The notes beneath the pieces are model-generated. The model was not told the origin of the DNA. It ran no database searches and saw nothing but the letters and a program-made list of their open reading frames with translations. A stretch of 64,000 bases of DNA from Aphelenchoides besseyi (taxonomy: Eukaryota > Nematoda > Chromadorea > Rhabditida > Aphelenchoididae), in assembly GCA_024699855.1 (NCBI GenBank), contig JAMPIQ010000002.1, positions 5,332,001 to 5,396,000 on the forward strand, written 5' to 3'. This document shows positions 35,237 to 46,638 of this stretch, one piece after another; positions within the stretch are counted from its first letter, which is position 1, and each line of letters begins with the position of its first letter. A program made the position numbers and the translations under genes.

Positions 35237-37785
35237 TCAGTCGATTCGCTTGACACGATCTTTAATTGATTGTAAGAGCAAATTTCGGGCCTGAACGGTT
35301 TCGGCTGAGGGCGTTGTATCGAGTAAAATTGTTGGAGTTCGCGGTTTGGGTGGTGGTGAAGGAGTGGCCACCGTGACAGATTGGTTTTTGGTTATTTCAT
35401 TGTCGACATCGTCAACGGTTAATTGAACTAATGGAGCGGGAGTTGAAATCGTCAAGCTTTCGAGTTTTTCGTCCAACTCTGCATCCTCAATTAACGGACA
35501 TGAACTGAGAGAAATTGGCGACGATAATTCGGTTGTTTTGGACGATGAAGCGTCTAAGGAGGTTGTTGAAGAGAAAACTCGCGGCGATGGAGTTCGTAAG
35601 TCCGCGTTACTTTCATCAGATTGTGAACAGCGTTTCCTGAATTCAATGCATTATCTTGAGAGAACATTCACTTACAATCTTTGTTGTCGTTTTCGGCTGA
35701 TAGTCTGCTCGACAAGCGCATTTCGATCGCGATTGTTCTCGACGACGAGCACGGAAATTGGACGAGTTTTGGATTTTCGTGTTTCTCGTAGTCCCTTCTT
35801 TAGTCCTCGAGCTTCTTCTTCGCCGGCACGTTTTTCTTTTTCGCGAGCAATTCGACGTTGCTCTTCTTCCTTCTCAATCGCTTCAACTCGTTGCTTTGAG
35901 TCGGGATGCAAATTCACGATCTGATTGCAGATTTGTTCCATCGGCGGTGTCACTTCGACGGCTGCAGGACGAATCGTTTGTATCACAGAACTAAGGAAGT
36001 TGGTCAACGGTTGCAGTTTTTTGCTGGTATCCAACACTTGTTGAGTGAACTGTTGCAAGGTGGCCAATTCATGAGCACTGTAGTTGACCAGAATTTGTTG
36101 TTTTTGTAACACTTCCATCTGCTCATTCCACGTGTTAATTAGTTCCGAGTAAACTTCGTTCACTGTGCTCGAATGTACTCGCAGTTTCTGATCCATTTCT
36201 TCGCAGCGTTGAATTAGCTCGTCAACAGTCTTCTTGTCGACCATCCGCTGGTTGAAAGTGATGTCGCGTTGAAGACCAAGAAGATCTTTAGAGAGCAGCG
36301 CAGTTTCGTCGGAAAACTGTTTCAAAGGCAAGTCGATCTTCTGGAATTGTTCCGCAAACGCTCCGTTTCCATCGAACGTGTGGTTTGACATTAAAACCGA
36401 AAGTCCATCTAAGGTGCTCCGTGAATTAAATTTAATCAAACCGCCATTATTGTTGATAGTCTCCGCAGAAAATCGTGTTCCAAGACTCGGTAATGAATTT
36501 AAACGCAACAGTGTCGAGCCTTTCAGTGAGGAGTGTAAATCTAGATCACGCCTTAGCACTTCGTTCAGCTTCTCGTCATAATCCAAATCTAAGTTGCCGT
36601 TGAACGAGATCTTTTCGGTCTTTCGGGTCATAATCGTCTAAAGCATTCCATGCAAAGCCATCGTATTCCAACTCACATTGATATTGCGATTAAGCTCCGC
36701 ATAGCAAGAAAGAAGATCGAGATTTGATGCATAAGAACAGAAAACCGATGCACATAACAAGTTCATGCGAATTGGTCCCTAAAACATCAATTGTCATATC
36801 GTTCCGATTTTTGTACGAACCTCAATGTTTTCAAGAGCTTTCAACTGTTGACTAAGCTGTGTTTTGCGAGTCATTCGATTCTTTCGAATTTCTGACAACA
36901 TCTCGTCTTTTGTTTCTTGTAAGCTATTAACCAGTGAGTTGTATCTTTCGAGCAATCTAAATCCAATTATTAAATCAATATCTGCAACTTAAGCGCTTAC
37001 TTTTCTTCAGCATGTGCATATTTTGAGTCCAAATCAATGATAAGTCGTTTTCGTGCATCGATTTGCTCGAACAATTCGTCTTGAAATGAACGCAAAAGAA
37101 TCACACTTTTGTCTAGCTTCTCCCGACAAATCTTGTGAGCAACATCGATGTTCACAAACGAATGTCTAAATGAAAGAGTTGGTGTAGTTGTCATTCGGAA
37201 ACTGACCGCTTATCCAACGATGATTCGTTAAAACACTCGATGCACATCAACTTTTTGGTTTCTTGGCAGAACAATACGAACGGCCCTTTGTGTTCCGAGC
37301 AAGTCAACTGACACCGTTGCCGACCACGCTCATCCAACGGCGAAATCAGATGTGAAGCAAAGAATTTGGCTGAATGAGTGATTGGCACACAATCCGAACA
37401 GAGTGGTTGTTGGCATGTTTCGCAGAACTGCATTGGTTGTGATAACTGAAAGCGACTCCTATTCTTACTCTTTCGAACACTTCACTCACTCCATCACAGT
37501 TTGCACACGTTTCTGTTGCTTCTTTTGAAGATTCTATTACGTAGGAGAGAACTCGATCCACGGTCAGTTTTGTAGAGTCAAAAGTTGTGTCACAAATCGC
37601 ACATTTCCCCGATTTTCCAATACAACGTGCGCAAAACCGATGCTGACAGGGTAACCGTATGGGGTCTACAAGTTCCTAAACAATTACATTTCAAACAGTT
37701 AACATCAAAATAAACCGACTTCAATGCACAAACGACACAAAAGCGGATTGGATTTGTTGATGTCAACAAAAATGCTTCCAGACAT
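35237..37785 (-). CDS. RNF207: RING/B-box protein, RNF207-like
   Basis: Minus-strand gene starting at 37785 (MSGSIFVDINKSNPLLCRLC) and ending at 35237 (SIKDRVKRID). In order: a RING finger (CRLC...LPCQHRFCARCIGKSGKCAIC); a segment VLSYVIESSKEATETCANCDG; B-box zinc ligands (FCETCQQPLCSDC and CSEHKGPFVLFCQETKKLMC). A long coiled-coil follows, then a 319-codon exon including NEQMEVLQKQQILVNYSA and a Ser/Pro-rich tail. The opening MSG.IF, the CANCD motif and the FCNTCGQPLC-like B-box match vertebrate RNF207, a cardiac E3-like protein that affects HERG channel abundance. The last splice (about 35629-35683) was checked in phase. The nematode function is inferred only. Confidence 0.88.
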
Positions 37786-38135
37786 ATTTACATGTACGTT
37801 TATTGTCTTCCCATTTGCTTACGGTTTTCATTTCGAGGATTGGACATCCCTGAAATATGAACGTATTTCGTCTACTCAATTGAGTAACCGATAGAAATTG
37901 GTTTGAAATACCATTTTGTGGAGCACTCGCAAAGCTCAGTTATCACCCATTTTATTGAATTTCAACAACAACACAACAATACCGCAATAGAACAAAAGAA
38001 AATTTACCGATACAATCAAGACTATTACATTGGCCATTTTAGAGAACGGACTTAAAGACGAAATAAATTAGTAACTTGTAAATAGCGGCTTTGAATTACA
38101 ATACGAAAAACATTATTCCATGATAATAGAGAACA
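37786..38135. other. Short intergenic region, nothing recognised
   Basis: About 350 bp between same-strand genes TMED10 and RNF207. T-rich runs and AAT-rich pieces only, consistent with a 3' UTR followed by a trans-splice or promoter region. Confidence 0.4.
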
Positions 38136-38851
38136 CTAATCGATGAGCTTCTTCGCCTTGAAATATCGTCGAAGATAGAGCACTTGCCAGAATGCTAGAC
38201 CAAGTAAACAGACCATACTGAAGATTGAAAGGTAGAGAACTCGATTGTTCGTCGACTCATTGGTTGTGCGCATCTCCTCTTCACGTTGGCGCATGTATGC
38301 AAAATCTTGAACAATTGAGTCAGACAAATCTTCCAAACGTCGTAGCTCCACTTCCAACGGTTTCAACTTCTCAGCTTTGGCCAAATCCTCGTAGTTCTTC
38401 GCTTCAACTCCATGTTTCAAAACCAACGAAACTTCACGATTAATTTTTTGTTGATCTACAAAGAAACAATAACACGAAGAACAGAAACAACTACTCACTT
38501 GATGGCGAATGAACCGAAATACAAATTTCGAAGATGTCGTATTCGTCAGCCGTAAATGCGAATTTGCCCTTCGTATCGGGGAAGTTTTCACGTTTGTAGA
38601 GAGTGTGTCCACGAGTATCCGTCACCTAAAGTCCAATCAGCTTTTATACGTATCATCAATTCATAACTCACATGAACACTGGCAGTATTACCAATGGCTT
38701 CGGAGAATTCGTATTCACCAGTCAGAACGATGTTTCGATGGATCTCCTCCTTCAAACACTTCTTTTCGTTGGACGGAACGTGGAATCGCAGCGCTTCGAC
38801 GAGAGCGATGTAAAAGAAAATCAAAAGAACCAATGATTTTCGTAATTTCAT
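38136..38851 (-). CDS. TMED10: p24-family cargo receptor TMED10/TMP21-like
   Basis: Minus-strand exons from 38851 (signal peptide [20 protein letters not shown]) to the stop at 38136-38138. The GOLD domain follows with [40 protein letters not shown] and the second conserved cysteine ([10 protein letters not shown]). A coiled-coil linker, one transmembrane helix ([20 protein letters not shown]) and a cytosolic tail [12 protein letters not shown] complete it. The tail keeps the aromatic COPII signal and the dilysine KKLID position used by COPI, matching p24-delta1 (KKLIE in vertebrates). The protein cycles between ER and Golgi and sorts GPI-anchored and other cargo. About 205 residues, normal for the family. 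Confidence 0.94.
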
Positions 38852-39230
38852 TTCGACTATCACAAATCCCACTTTTGCCACTTCAGTTCGCCAACAAAAC
38901 GAAACGAACAACAAGAGCGACGTGTAGTTGGGGAGACTTGACCGTCTGTCAATTCGCACGATCCTTCAGTTGCCTGTGGGACTCCGTTGAAAGACAACGA
39001 TTGATCCACTAGCTTCTAGACGATTTTCAATACAAACAAAAGAGCTCAACAAGTTTGATGGCATTTGAAAGCTCAAAAACCTGTTGTCTTTAAAAAGGTT
39101 TCGAAAGTTCAACTTATGATTTTACAGTCGAGAATGCTACGAATAAGTTTATTTTACAATTACGCTTGACACTTCGTTTGCAATAGCTGTTGTTTGCAAC
39201 GTTTCAGAAAAGTGAAGAACGTTAAGCAGT
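38852..39230. other. Short intergenic region, nothing recognised
   Basis: About 380 bp between IST1 and TMED10 on the same strand. It likely holds the IST1 3' UTR and TMED10 5' sequence. The plus-strand frame crossing it is a shadow. Confidence 0.4.
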
Positions 39231-40737
39231 CTACTTCTTGGTTAAGCGTTTGAATCGTTCCGTCAAATCCTCGAAATTCAAATCGTCTTTTTTTCCACCA
39301 CCGCTATGCTTGGCAAGATCTTCATCGAAATCAGTTGGCGGTTCGGGAAATTCGTATTCAAAATCTAAACCCAAAAATGACAACAATTGTAAGATCACTT
39401 TACCTTTGTCATCTGATGGAACTTCGTAAATGTGTTCTTCGGGATTGTCCTTTTGTTTTGAAGTCCCAACAGATGTGTTGGTTGTATGCGGCTTCTAAAT
39501 TGAAAAATAACCAATCAAACCAAAGAATGTAGAACAAACCGGTTGTAACTCATTGCTTGGTGGAACATCTGGATTGTGGCTGTTGAGTTGCGGTGGCGGA
39601 GCCGGAATTTGATAATCTGAAAGCTTTGATTTTATTGGAACTATTGACATAACTAACTTGTATTGGAAGGTGGATGTGTTGATGGAAACGGTTCGTAATG
39701 AGGTCCTGGTGGAAACGACGCGTCCACATTCGATGGCATTTGATGAGGTTGTTGATTTGGAGTTGGATAATTGAAATTGGCAGGCATACCGCCGCCACTA
39801 TTTCCTCCATAATTTGGATGACTAGGAAAGTTACCAGGAGCTGCTGGGAAATTGTTTCCGTGAAAGCCGGGAGGTGGTTGATTGGGAGGTGGACCGTTGG
39901 GCGCTTGGCCACTTGGCGGCGGCACATTCCAACCGATTTGATCCTGATATAAGTTCGTCTTATGCTTCAGAATTACAGTTGTTACCTCATTCAAAAAATT
40001 GATCAAATTCTTTTCGGCCATTGCAACTTCATCGTCATCTTCTCGCATAACTTTTGGGTCGGGAGTGAATTGAATTCCGGCCGTGCGAGCGATCTCAATC
40101 AAGTATCTAAATTACAAATCGTATTCTGCACGACTAATCGAACTCACTTCTCAGTAAGCAGTTTGCTCGGAGCATTAACCGAGAGCTTGTTGATTAGTTT
40201 TGGCGATACCCGACTCGGTTCGGGAAGTTGATTCATACGAGCAGTTTCCGCGTATTGTTTTCCGTATTTCTGCTCCAATTGAGCGGAAATGATTTTGAAT
40301 TCCGAAACTTCATGGCTGATACGCGGAGCAACCCAAAGCAAACTTGCAACCGCTTCAGCAATTCCCTCATCAATTTCCCTAAATTTTCAGTTCAATGATT
40401 GCAACACCCGGAACTTACTTCATTTGCTGAATAACACCGAAACGTGCCATCAATAGTTCGCAAAACATTTCCAATATCTCGTAAGCTTCAACTACGAAAT
40501 CCTCACGGATAATCGATTCGACGCGAATTCGTGCCCGATCCTCCTTGTCGCCTAAATGAGATAGGGATCGTGAATTACATCGATAGCTATTCACTTACTC
40601 ATCAAGAAATCGGCGATTTCGGATCGTGCCTTCATCGCTTGTTCCGTTTTCTTCTTTTGCAGCAAACGAAGTCGATTAGCGGCCAAACGTAAGTTTGTTT
40701 TCAATTTCGCATACTGAGTACCCCACGACACAGACAT
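39231..40737 (-). CDS. IST1: IST1 homolog, ESCRT-III-associated protein
   Basis: Minus-strand gene from 40737 (MSVSWGTQYAKLKTNLRLAA) to the stop at 39231-39233. The N-terminal IST1 domain includes RLRLLQKKKTEQAMKARSEI, RARIRVESIIREDFVVEAYE, ILEMFCELLMARFGVIQQMK and RISHEVSEFKIISAQLEQKY. A Pro/Gly/Asn-rich disordered linker follows. The C-terminus reads DFNFEDLTERFKRLTKK, a typical MIT-interacting motif like that of human IST1. IST1 binds CHMP1 and VPS4/spastin MIT domains in cytokinesis and endosomal sorting. Several 40-50 bp introns split the gene. All domains expected for the family are present. Confidence 0.95.
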
Positions 40738-41015
40738 CTTAATGCGAGAATCGAAGTGAGTAGTCAATGAAAAGAACAGCGATGTTCAGATGCGCATGAA
40801 TCACCGGTTTGTTGTTTTGAAAGAGAAAACACACGCCCTGTCAGAAGTTCCGGCCGATGCCGTCAAGTGTACACAAACTCGTCATTGATGAAGAAACAAG
40901 TGATTTCATTTTAAGTCGTAAGTTATATTTATTTTACCCGACTATGAGTGAGCACAACAAACTATATAAATAAAAGCAGCGAGTTCGATCAAAATTAAAG
41001 TAACGAAACTGTGAG

Positions 41016-42177
41016 TCAATCGGACGGATCGGACTTTACGGGATTTCCGAAAACTTGAACGCGGTAAAGACACGTAAAGTCGGCTCCGTAATTATTTAGC
41101 ACAATGATTTTTACAAATTTGGCCGTGTGTTGAACCTAAACACTCAAGCAACAACAATAGGGTTAAGAGAAATACCGTGGAATTGATTTGGACGACATTG
41201 TTCATCGGTTGTAATGTTCCATCACCGTAGTATTTCATCAGATCCAATTCACGACCGATCTAAACGAGTTTGTTTGTCGAGAAAACAGACGTCAAGATAC
41301 CCATGCTTCGACGATCTGTGGTGCACTTCCGCGGAGTACCGACGGTTCGGCCGCTGTTGCTGCGTGAATGTAAACGATTTCGTTGATGTTCACCAACTCG
41401 GGCAGTTCGATGACCAGAAATCCGTTAGAGTTGTAGAAAGGCCAACATAAACCGGGCGTTATCTCTTCGGAAACACGATGCAAAACAAGTTCGGCATCTC
41501 GATTGAAGCTGACTAATGGCAAATTCAAAAGTTTGTACGTTTCTGTCCCGAACGAGTGTGTGGTTGAATGTTGAGCAATTCGAGCGCCTGCAAATAAAAA
41601 CAAAAATGACAAAAAAGAAAAACTAACCAGCAAATACTGACGCGTAATCGACACGAACCACCTTCGATGTTCGACGAAGAACTTCGTCATGAGCCAACTT
41701 TCGAATTGCATCCTCTGAGTAGAGTTTTCGATTTTCCTCGAGTGTTTTCGTGATCTGAAAGCCTTCAAAACAAAGTTCTTTACAAATTTAAGTCCAACCT
41801 GTGTGCTGATCTCACGCATTTCGCGTTCAAATTGATCGATTAATCGGTGACTCAGTTCGGTCAAATACGCGTCATGATCACGTTGATGTCCGACTTCGGT
41901 GGTCGTCTGAAATCACAAACTCGAAGCTCAGCATCAAAAGAAAACGAACTCCAGCAAGTGCAGTGCTCAGCGTATTTGTGTAGATTCCAGCGTTTAGCAC
42001 AACGCCTGTGAGGGTCATTAGGACGGCGATTATCGGGACTATCCATGTTGTCCAATGGATTCTTCGGAACCAGTTCACAGCTTTTCGCCACGTTCGTGTT
42101 CGCCAACTGATAATCACTTCTTCCACCTCGAAATCGTAGCTCTCATCCGAATCATTGAAATCGTGACTAAACGACAT
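41016..42177 (-). CDS. SUN-domain protein
   Basis: Minus-strand exons from 42177 (MSFSHDFNDSDESYDFEVEE) to the stop at 41016-41018. The acidic N-terminus is followed by a basic stretch and one membrane segment (TWIVPIIAVLMTLTGVVLNA), then a coiled-coil (HRLIDQFEREMREISTQ). The C-terminal SUN domain has VDYASVFAGARIAQHSTTHS, PGLCWPFYNSNGFLVIELPE, VYIHAATAAEPSVLRGSAPQ and a final QHTAKFVKIIVLNNYG ... YRVQVFG. SUN proteins sit in the inner nuclear membrane and bind KASH proteins to link nucleus and cytoskeleton. At about 300 residues it is short, closer to small SUN/SPAG4-type proteins than to UNC-84. It begins a same-strand run with IST1 279 bp downstream. Confidence 0.88.
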
Positions 42178-42799
42178 TTCGCATTGAGAGAATTTGTTCG
42201 CAACAGACGGCAGCCGCTAAAGATCGAAAAAATTTGAAAGCAAAACGCGCGCTCTGTTGCCAAATTCCGTTCAAATCTCAGCACAATCATTCTGTTGACT
42301 GTTAGATGTCAACGGGTGGCTTTGCTCGAAAGTTGTTCAACTAATTCCAAACGTCTGACGTCAAGAACTCACTAATCCACTTTTGCAACCTCTGAACATC
42401 ACTCTTTCAAACAAAGATTACAAACAGAAATGTTTTATGTGTAAATAAATTCCTTCGTTGAAGTAGTTTTTGTTGCTTTAGGGAGTGAAGATCTGTAGAA
42501 ATGGGACAATCGAAACTCTTACATCACTTTGCTCGTGCAAATAGACCTCCGATCTTTAAGCTACTTAATTGTTGCTGATAATCAGAAACCGCTAGAGTTC
42601 GTTTTGCTTTTGCCATCAGCTTAAAGCACAGAGAGAATAAGCCAAAAGTCGTGTACGAGTTGTCCGGTTTGTTGCGAACACTCGTCCGCCGTCTCGTTAT
42701 TTCGCTTTTGCGTGTGATTTCATTATGTTTACTGAAATGTTATATTTGCAGTGTTGGCTACAGACATTAAAAGCCTACAGTCGAATTTAACTTTACTAG
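42178..42799. other. Divergent promoter region
   Basis: Lies between SUN (-) and EIF1AD (+), which start head to head, so it should carry both promoters. Mixed composition; no clear TATA box and no ORF of interest. Confidence 0.45.
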
Positions 42800-43303
42800 A
42801 TGTCCAAAACTACGAAGAAGCGATTTGTGACCAAACGTTTGGCTTTGGAGTTTGTGTTGCCCAAAGAAGATGAACTAATTGGTCAAGTGATTGGATCGGT
42901 TGGTCGTGATCTATTGGATGTACGTGATCAGAACGATGAACGCTATTTGGCCTCAATGCCACCGCGCTTTCGCAACACCGTTTACGTTCGTCGTGGTCAG
43001 TTTGTTTATTTGCTGCCGATTGCCGAAGGTGACAAAGTGAAAGCGGAGATCACGCACGTATTGGACACCGAAACTCTACTGCATGTTCGTGAACGTGGTT
43101 TGTGGCCAAAACGGTTTGAAGATGAAGCGATGGCAATGACCCGTGATGCAAAACGAGATCACATTGAGAGCTCAAATGCAATTGATGTTGACCTTTTACC
43201 GCCGAGTGATTCATCGGAAGATGACACGGATGAAAGCGAAGAAGAAGAAGACGAGAGCAGCGACGTTGAGCCGGTGATTTGTAATCCCAATCGCGAACGT
43301 TGA
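42800..43303 (+). CDS. EIF1AD: EIF1A-domain protein (EIF1AD)
   Basis: Single uninterrupted exon of 167 codons, unusual in this intron-rich window. The N-terminus is MSKTTKKRFVTKRLALEFVL. The OB-fold (S1/IF1-like) domain includes DDERYLASMPPRFRN-type sequence, seen as NDERYLASMPPRFRNTVYVR, then RGQFVYLLPIAEGDKVKAEI and a GLWPKRFEDE motif matching GFWPEAF of human EIF1AD. The C-terminus is an acidic Ser/Asp/Glu tail. EIF1AD is nuclear and related to eIF1A but is not the translation factor itself. AATAAA lies at 43343-43348. Confidence 0.94.
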   Translation: MSKTTKKRFVTKRLALEFVLPKEDELIGQVIGSVGRDLLDVRDQNDERYLASMPPRFRNTVYVRRGQFVYLLPIAEGDKVKAEITHVLDTETLLHVRERGLWPKRFEDEAMAMTRDAKRDHIESSNAIDVDLLPPSDSSEDDTDESEEEEDESSDVEPVICNPNRER

Positions 43304-43604
43304 TTCCATTTGTTGTCTTTCACTTAATTTTGTTGTGTTTTGAATAAAAGTTCTCAACTAAAGAATTTGAAGTTCGAGACACACACGTCAATGATCGTGG
43401 GAGTTCAGTTTACTTATTCTTCGTGTGTAAGAGACGAACTTTGTGGTAGCGGAGTGTATCGATTGCTTAAAACCGTTGTGTTTTTTTCGTTCGATCGCTC
43501 CCGTCCAATCCGATCGCTGCGAAGCATTAAGTTGGTTTATTTTCGCGTTATTGTTGAACATTTTCCGTCAACTTTTCTTAATATTTCAGTCGAAGATCGC
43601 CGGA

Positions 43605-44385
43605 ATGGGAAACGGAAACTCGTTGATGTTGCAAGACGAAGAAATCACCGAAATTGCACAGGAAACCGGATGTAAGATCGTTGCAATCGATTTTATTTGA
43701 CTTTTTCGTTTAGTTTCGAAGAATCAGATCGTTCGTTTGTACAGTCGGTTCCTGAATTTGGATCGTCAAGGACGTGGATATTTGGATCGCGAGGACTTTC
43801 TTCGCATCCCCGAACTCGCAATCAATCCACTGGGCGATCGAATTGTCGATGCGTTCTTCACCGAATCGTCAGTTCGATTACATTAGTCAGTTGATGTGGT
43901 TGTTTTCAGAGTTAACCATTCCAACAGCACTCAACGTTTGTACAGCGAGTACGATGACAACCGAATAAATTTCCGTCAGTTTGTTCGCGTTTTGGCGCAT
44001 TTTCGTCCAACCGACAAAACCAAACCCGATGGAATTAACTCCCGTGAAAACAAACTTCGTTTTGCTTTCTCGATGTACGATCTGAACAAGAACAATTACA
44101 TCACTCGAGAAGAATTTAAATTCATTTTGAACATGGTCGGTTACTCGTAGTCTATGGTTTAAATCTCGTAGTTGCAGATGGTCGGAAAGAATATTACCAG
44201 TGAGCAACTCGACAGTATTGCCGACAGGACGATTTCTGAAGCCGATTTGGATCAGGACGAAAAGATTTCGTTTGAGGAGTTTTGCAAAGTAAAGCTCACA
44301 GTCTTTGATTTTTACTGTTCTTTTGTTTCAGGCAATGCAACGTACAGACATTGAGCAAAAGATGTCGATTCGGTTCTTAAACTAA
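43605..44385 (+). CDS. CHP1: Calcineurin B homologous protein 1 (CHP1)
   Basis: Five exons join in phase: start 43605 ([14 protein letters not shown], with a Gly2 that could be myristoylated) and introns near 43672-43715, 43869-43910, 44139-44176 and 44290-44332. EF-hand 1 is degenerate ([15 protein letters not shown]), followed by [16 protein letters not shown]-hands 3 and 4 are canonical ([13 protein letters not shown] and [13 protein letters not shown]). The C-terminus [10 protein letters not shown] is the CHP1 hallmark. CHP1 is an obligate cofactor of Na+/H+ exchangers and binds the membrane; the nematode form (pbo-1) acts in gut proton signalling. AATAAA lies at 44550-44555. Confidence 0.95.
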
Positions 44386-44806
44386 GCTGTTTGAAACGCC
44401 CACATTTAAGACAACAAAATCTATGTTTACATTAACTTTCTTTTGTCTAGTTAACTTAAAACCCGTTCGTTCTATTCATCCGAAATCGCAAACTTCCAAC
44501 ACCTTTCCATATAGTCATGTCAATAGTCAATTTGTGGTTTGTGTTTCTCAATAAAGCCGTTTGAACTACCTGTCATCTCACCTTGTACCAGAACACACTC
44601 ACTAATGAAACAAGAGTACTTTCCTGTGTCCATATCAATCTATGTCAACATTATTCCACTGTAAAATGACGTTAATAAAGAGATAACAATCGCACGTAGA
44701 AGATGTTTTACGCGAAGCAACCTTTTATTAGGATACTCGAACGATTCAAGTGCTCACAAAACTAAGTTGACATGACGTTGAATTTAGTTTTATTGGCAGA
44801 AAGAGA
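44386..44806. other. Convergent 3' ends
   Basis: Shared 3' flank of CHP1 (+) and the kinase (-). Contains the CHP1 AATAAA at 44550-44555 and further A-rich signals. Nothing else recognised. Confidence 0.5.
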
Positions 44807-46119
44807 TTATTGGAAACGAACTGTACGAATCGAACGTTTCTTCGAGACGCTGCTTTGCTTCTGCTCGTCTTCCCAATCGTATGGATCCTCCAATTTCACT
44901 TCGCAGGCTATGGCTCCCTAATCAACGCTTATAAATTGAACAAAATCGTTAACTCACTTCTCTGCAATTACCGTAAAGAAACTTGTAATCGACTTTGTCC
45001 GAGTAGTTTAAGTTGGAAATATAATCCAACATTTTTCCAAACTGATGTTTGCACTGAACTCCGAAGAACAAACGCTCACGCATTTCCGGCAGACGACATT
45101 CCTCCTTCACGCGTTGAACTTCGTGCTTGTCGCCGCATCTACGCCACGGCAGCCCTGTTGAAACGACCAGATCAAGAAGCAAATAGAACCAGGACTCGAC
45201 ATCGTCTCTTGGTCCCAACTCCAAATTTCGATGACAGTTCACTGATGCAAATCGCACGGTTCCTTTGAAACCAACTTGATTGCGCGGTGTTTTCAGTTCG
45301 TTTTCATCGTTTAGGATTCGTCGAGCAATTCCGAAGTCAAGAAGATAAACAGTTCGAATTAACTTTCCCAATCCACAGGCGTAGTTGGCCGGCTTAATGT
45401 CCCTTAAACAACCAATAGTAGTGCTGTTCGAAAAGGAACCAACCGATGAATGTAACCGTGTTTTGTGAGATCTTCAATGGCCTCCAAACATTGTATTGCT
45501 GCTCCTAATCCTGTTCCAATGGAACTGAAAGGCCAATGATAAAATGATTCAGAGGCTTTGTTGACACTTACAAAACACGTGAGGGTCGCATTTTCTTCAG
45601 ATCATCTAACGATTTTCCGACAAGACTCATGACCAGGAAGAAATATTTTTCCTTCTTGCCTCGATCAATAATAGCGGTGAAATGCGAAGTTTCGGATGTG
45701 CGTTCCTCGGAAACCATTTTCAAAATGCTCACCTGAACACAACAGTTAGATCGTTTTTGTCCTTTTACCTCCATCTTCAGTTTTGAATGGCGACGATGAT
45801 CCAACTTTTTCTCAACTTTCATGGCGTAAAACTTCGTAGGTTCGTTCTGATCGTACACCTAAAAATCGTCAAGCAAACAACTAATCAAAAACACAAGCAC
45901 CTTATACACCGCACCTGCAAATAACCGTTGTTATTATTCGATCCAGTTTTCTTACCAAAACCGCCTTCGCCAAGCAAACGTCCAACGACAAACGCATTCT
46001 TGTGAGTTGTAACGACAGTGCCCTGAATACGTTTTCAGTTTACAGAATCTGTAGATCAAATTCACTTTCTTTAAATTCAATCCGTCGTCCGAATGATCCG
46101 GATCACGTTCGCTTGGCAT
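44807..46119 (-). CDS. Casein-kinase-1-like protein kinase, tau-tubulin kinase type
   Basis: Minus-strand gene from 46119 (MPSERDPDHSDDGLNLKK) to the stop at 44807-44809, seven or so exons with short introns. Kinase landmarks in order: glycine loop GRLLGEGGFGAVYK (split by an intron), VAIK-like YAMKVEKK, FLVMSLVGKSLDDL, GYIHRDIKPANYACG (split by an intron), LLDFGIARR, FKGTVRFASVNCH, and DVESWFYLLLDLVVSTGLPW. The C-terminus DPYDWEDEQ fits the TTBK-like group that is greatly expanded in nematodes and often sperm-enriched. All catalytic residues (Lys, HRD, DFG) are present, so it is probably active. The substrate is unknown. Confidence 0.9.
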
Positions 46120-46638
46120 GATCGTCGAGAAGTCCGACCGATCGCAATCTGCTTAAATGTCCCGACTGACTTATTCTTTGAAAGTTTGTGTTCCTATACG
46201 AGAAACCGATTTTAAAGCAATCAGAAGCACCTTCAAGCACTCGATTTCAAGTTCATTTTATGTAACAGATTAGCCGTTACTGTGTTCACCTTCAGCAATG
46301 TGTTTTCAAGCTTCAAATCACAAGTTGTTTTACCCAAAAACCCTGGAGTTATTGGCTCTCTTTCGCTAATACTCACATGATTTTGAGATCAGTGGTATTA
46401 GTCCAATTGATTACAAACTTCTATATTGACTGGTTTTCGAGCTACAATCGTCAAAAGTTCACATCGCGACTACAACTTCTAAGACGAAATCTCATAGTTG
46501 ATATTCAATCTAATGCATTTTTATGGCATTATCACTGAATACCAAGGTCATGCAATTAGAGCTATAGAAATCAATTCCACTCATCATTATGGTCAGAATC
46601 ATGAACCGAATTTTAAGCGACATCCTCTCAATCACTGA
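46120..46638. other. Intergenic flank of duplication arm 2
   Basis: AT-rich sequence between the kinase start and the outer edge of duplication arm 2. It shows no match to the foldback element or to the outer flank of arm 1. No gene recognised. Confidence 0.45.

Noticed and set aside
35538..36109. Plus-strand frames up to 128 codons
   Set aside because: Antisense shadows of the long RNF207 coiled-coil exon.
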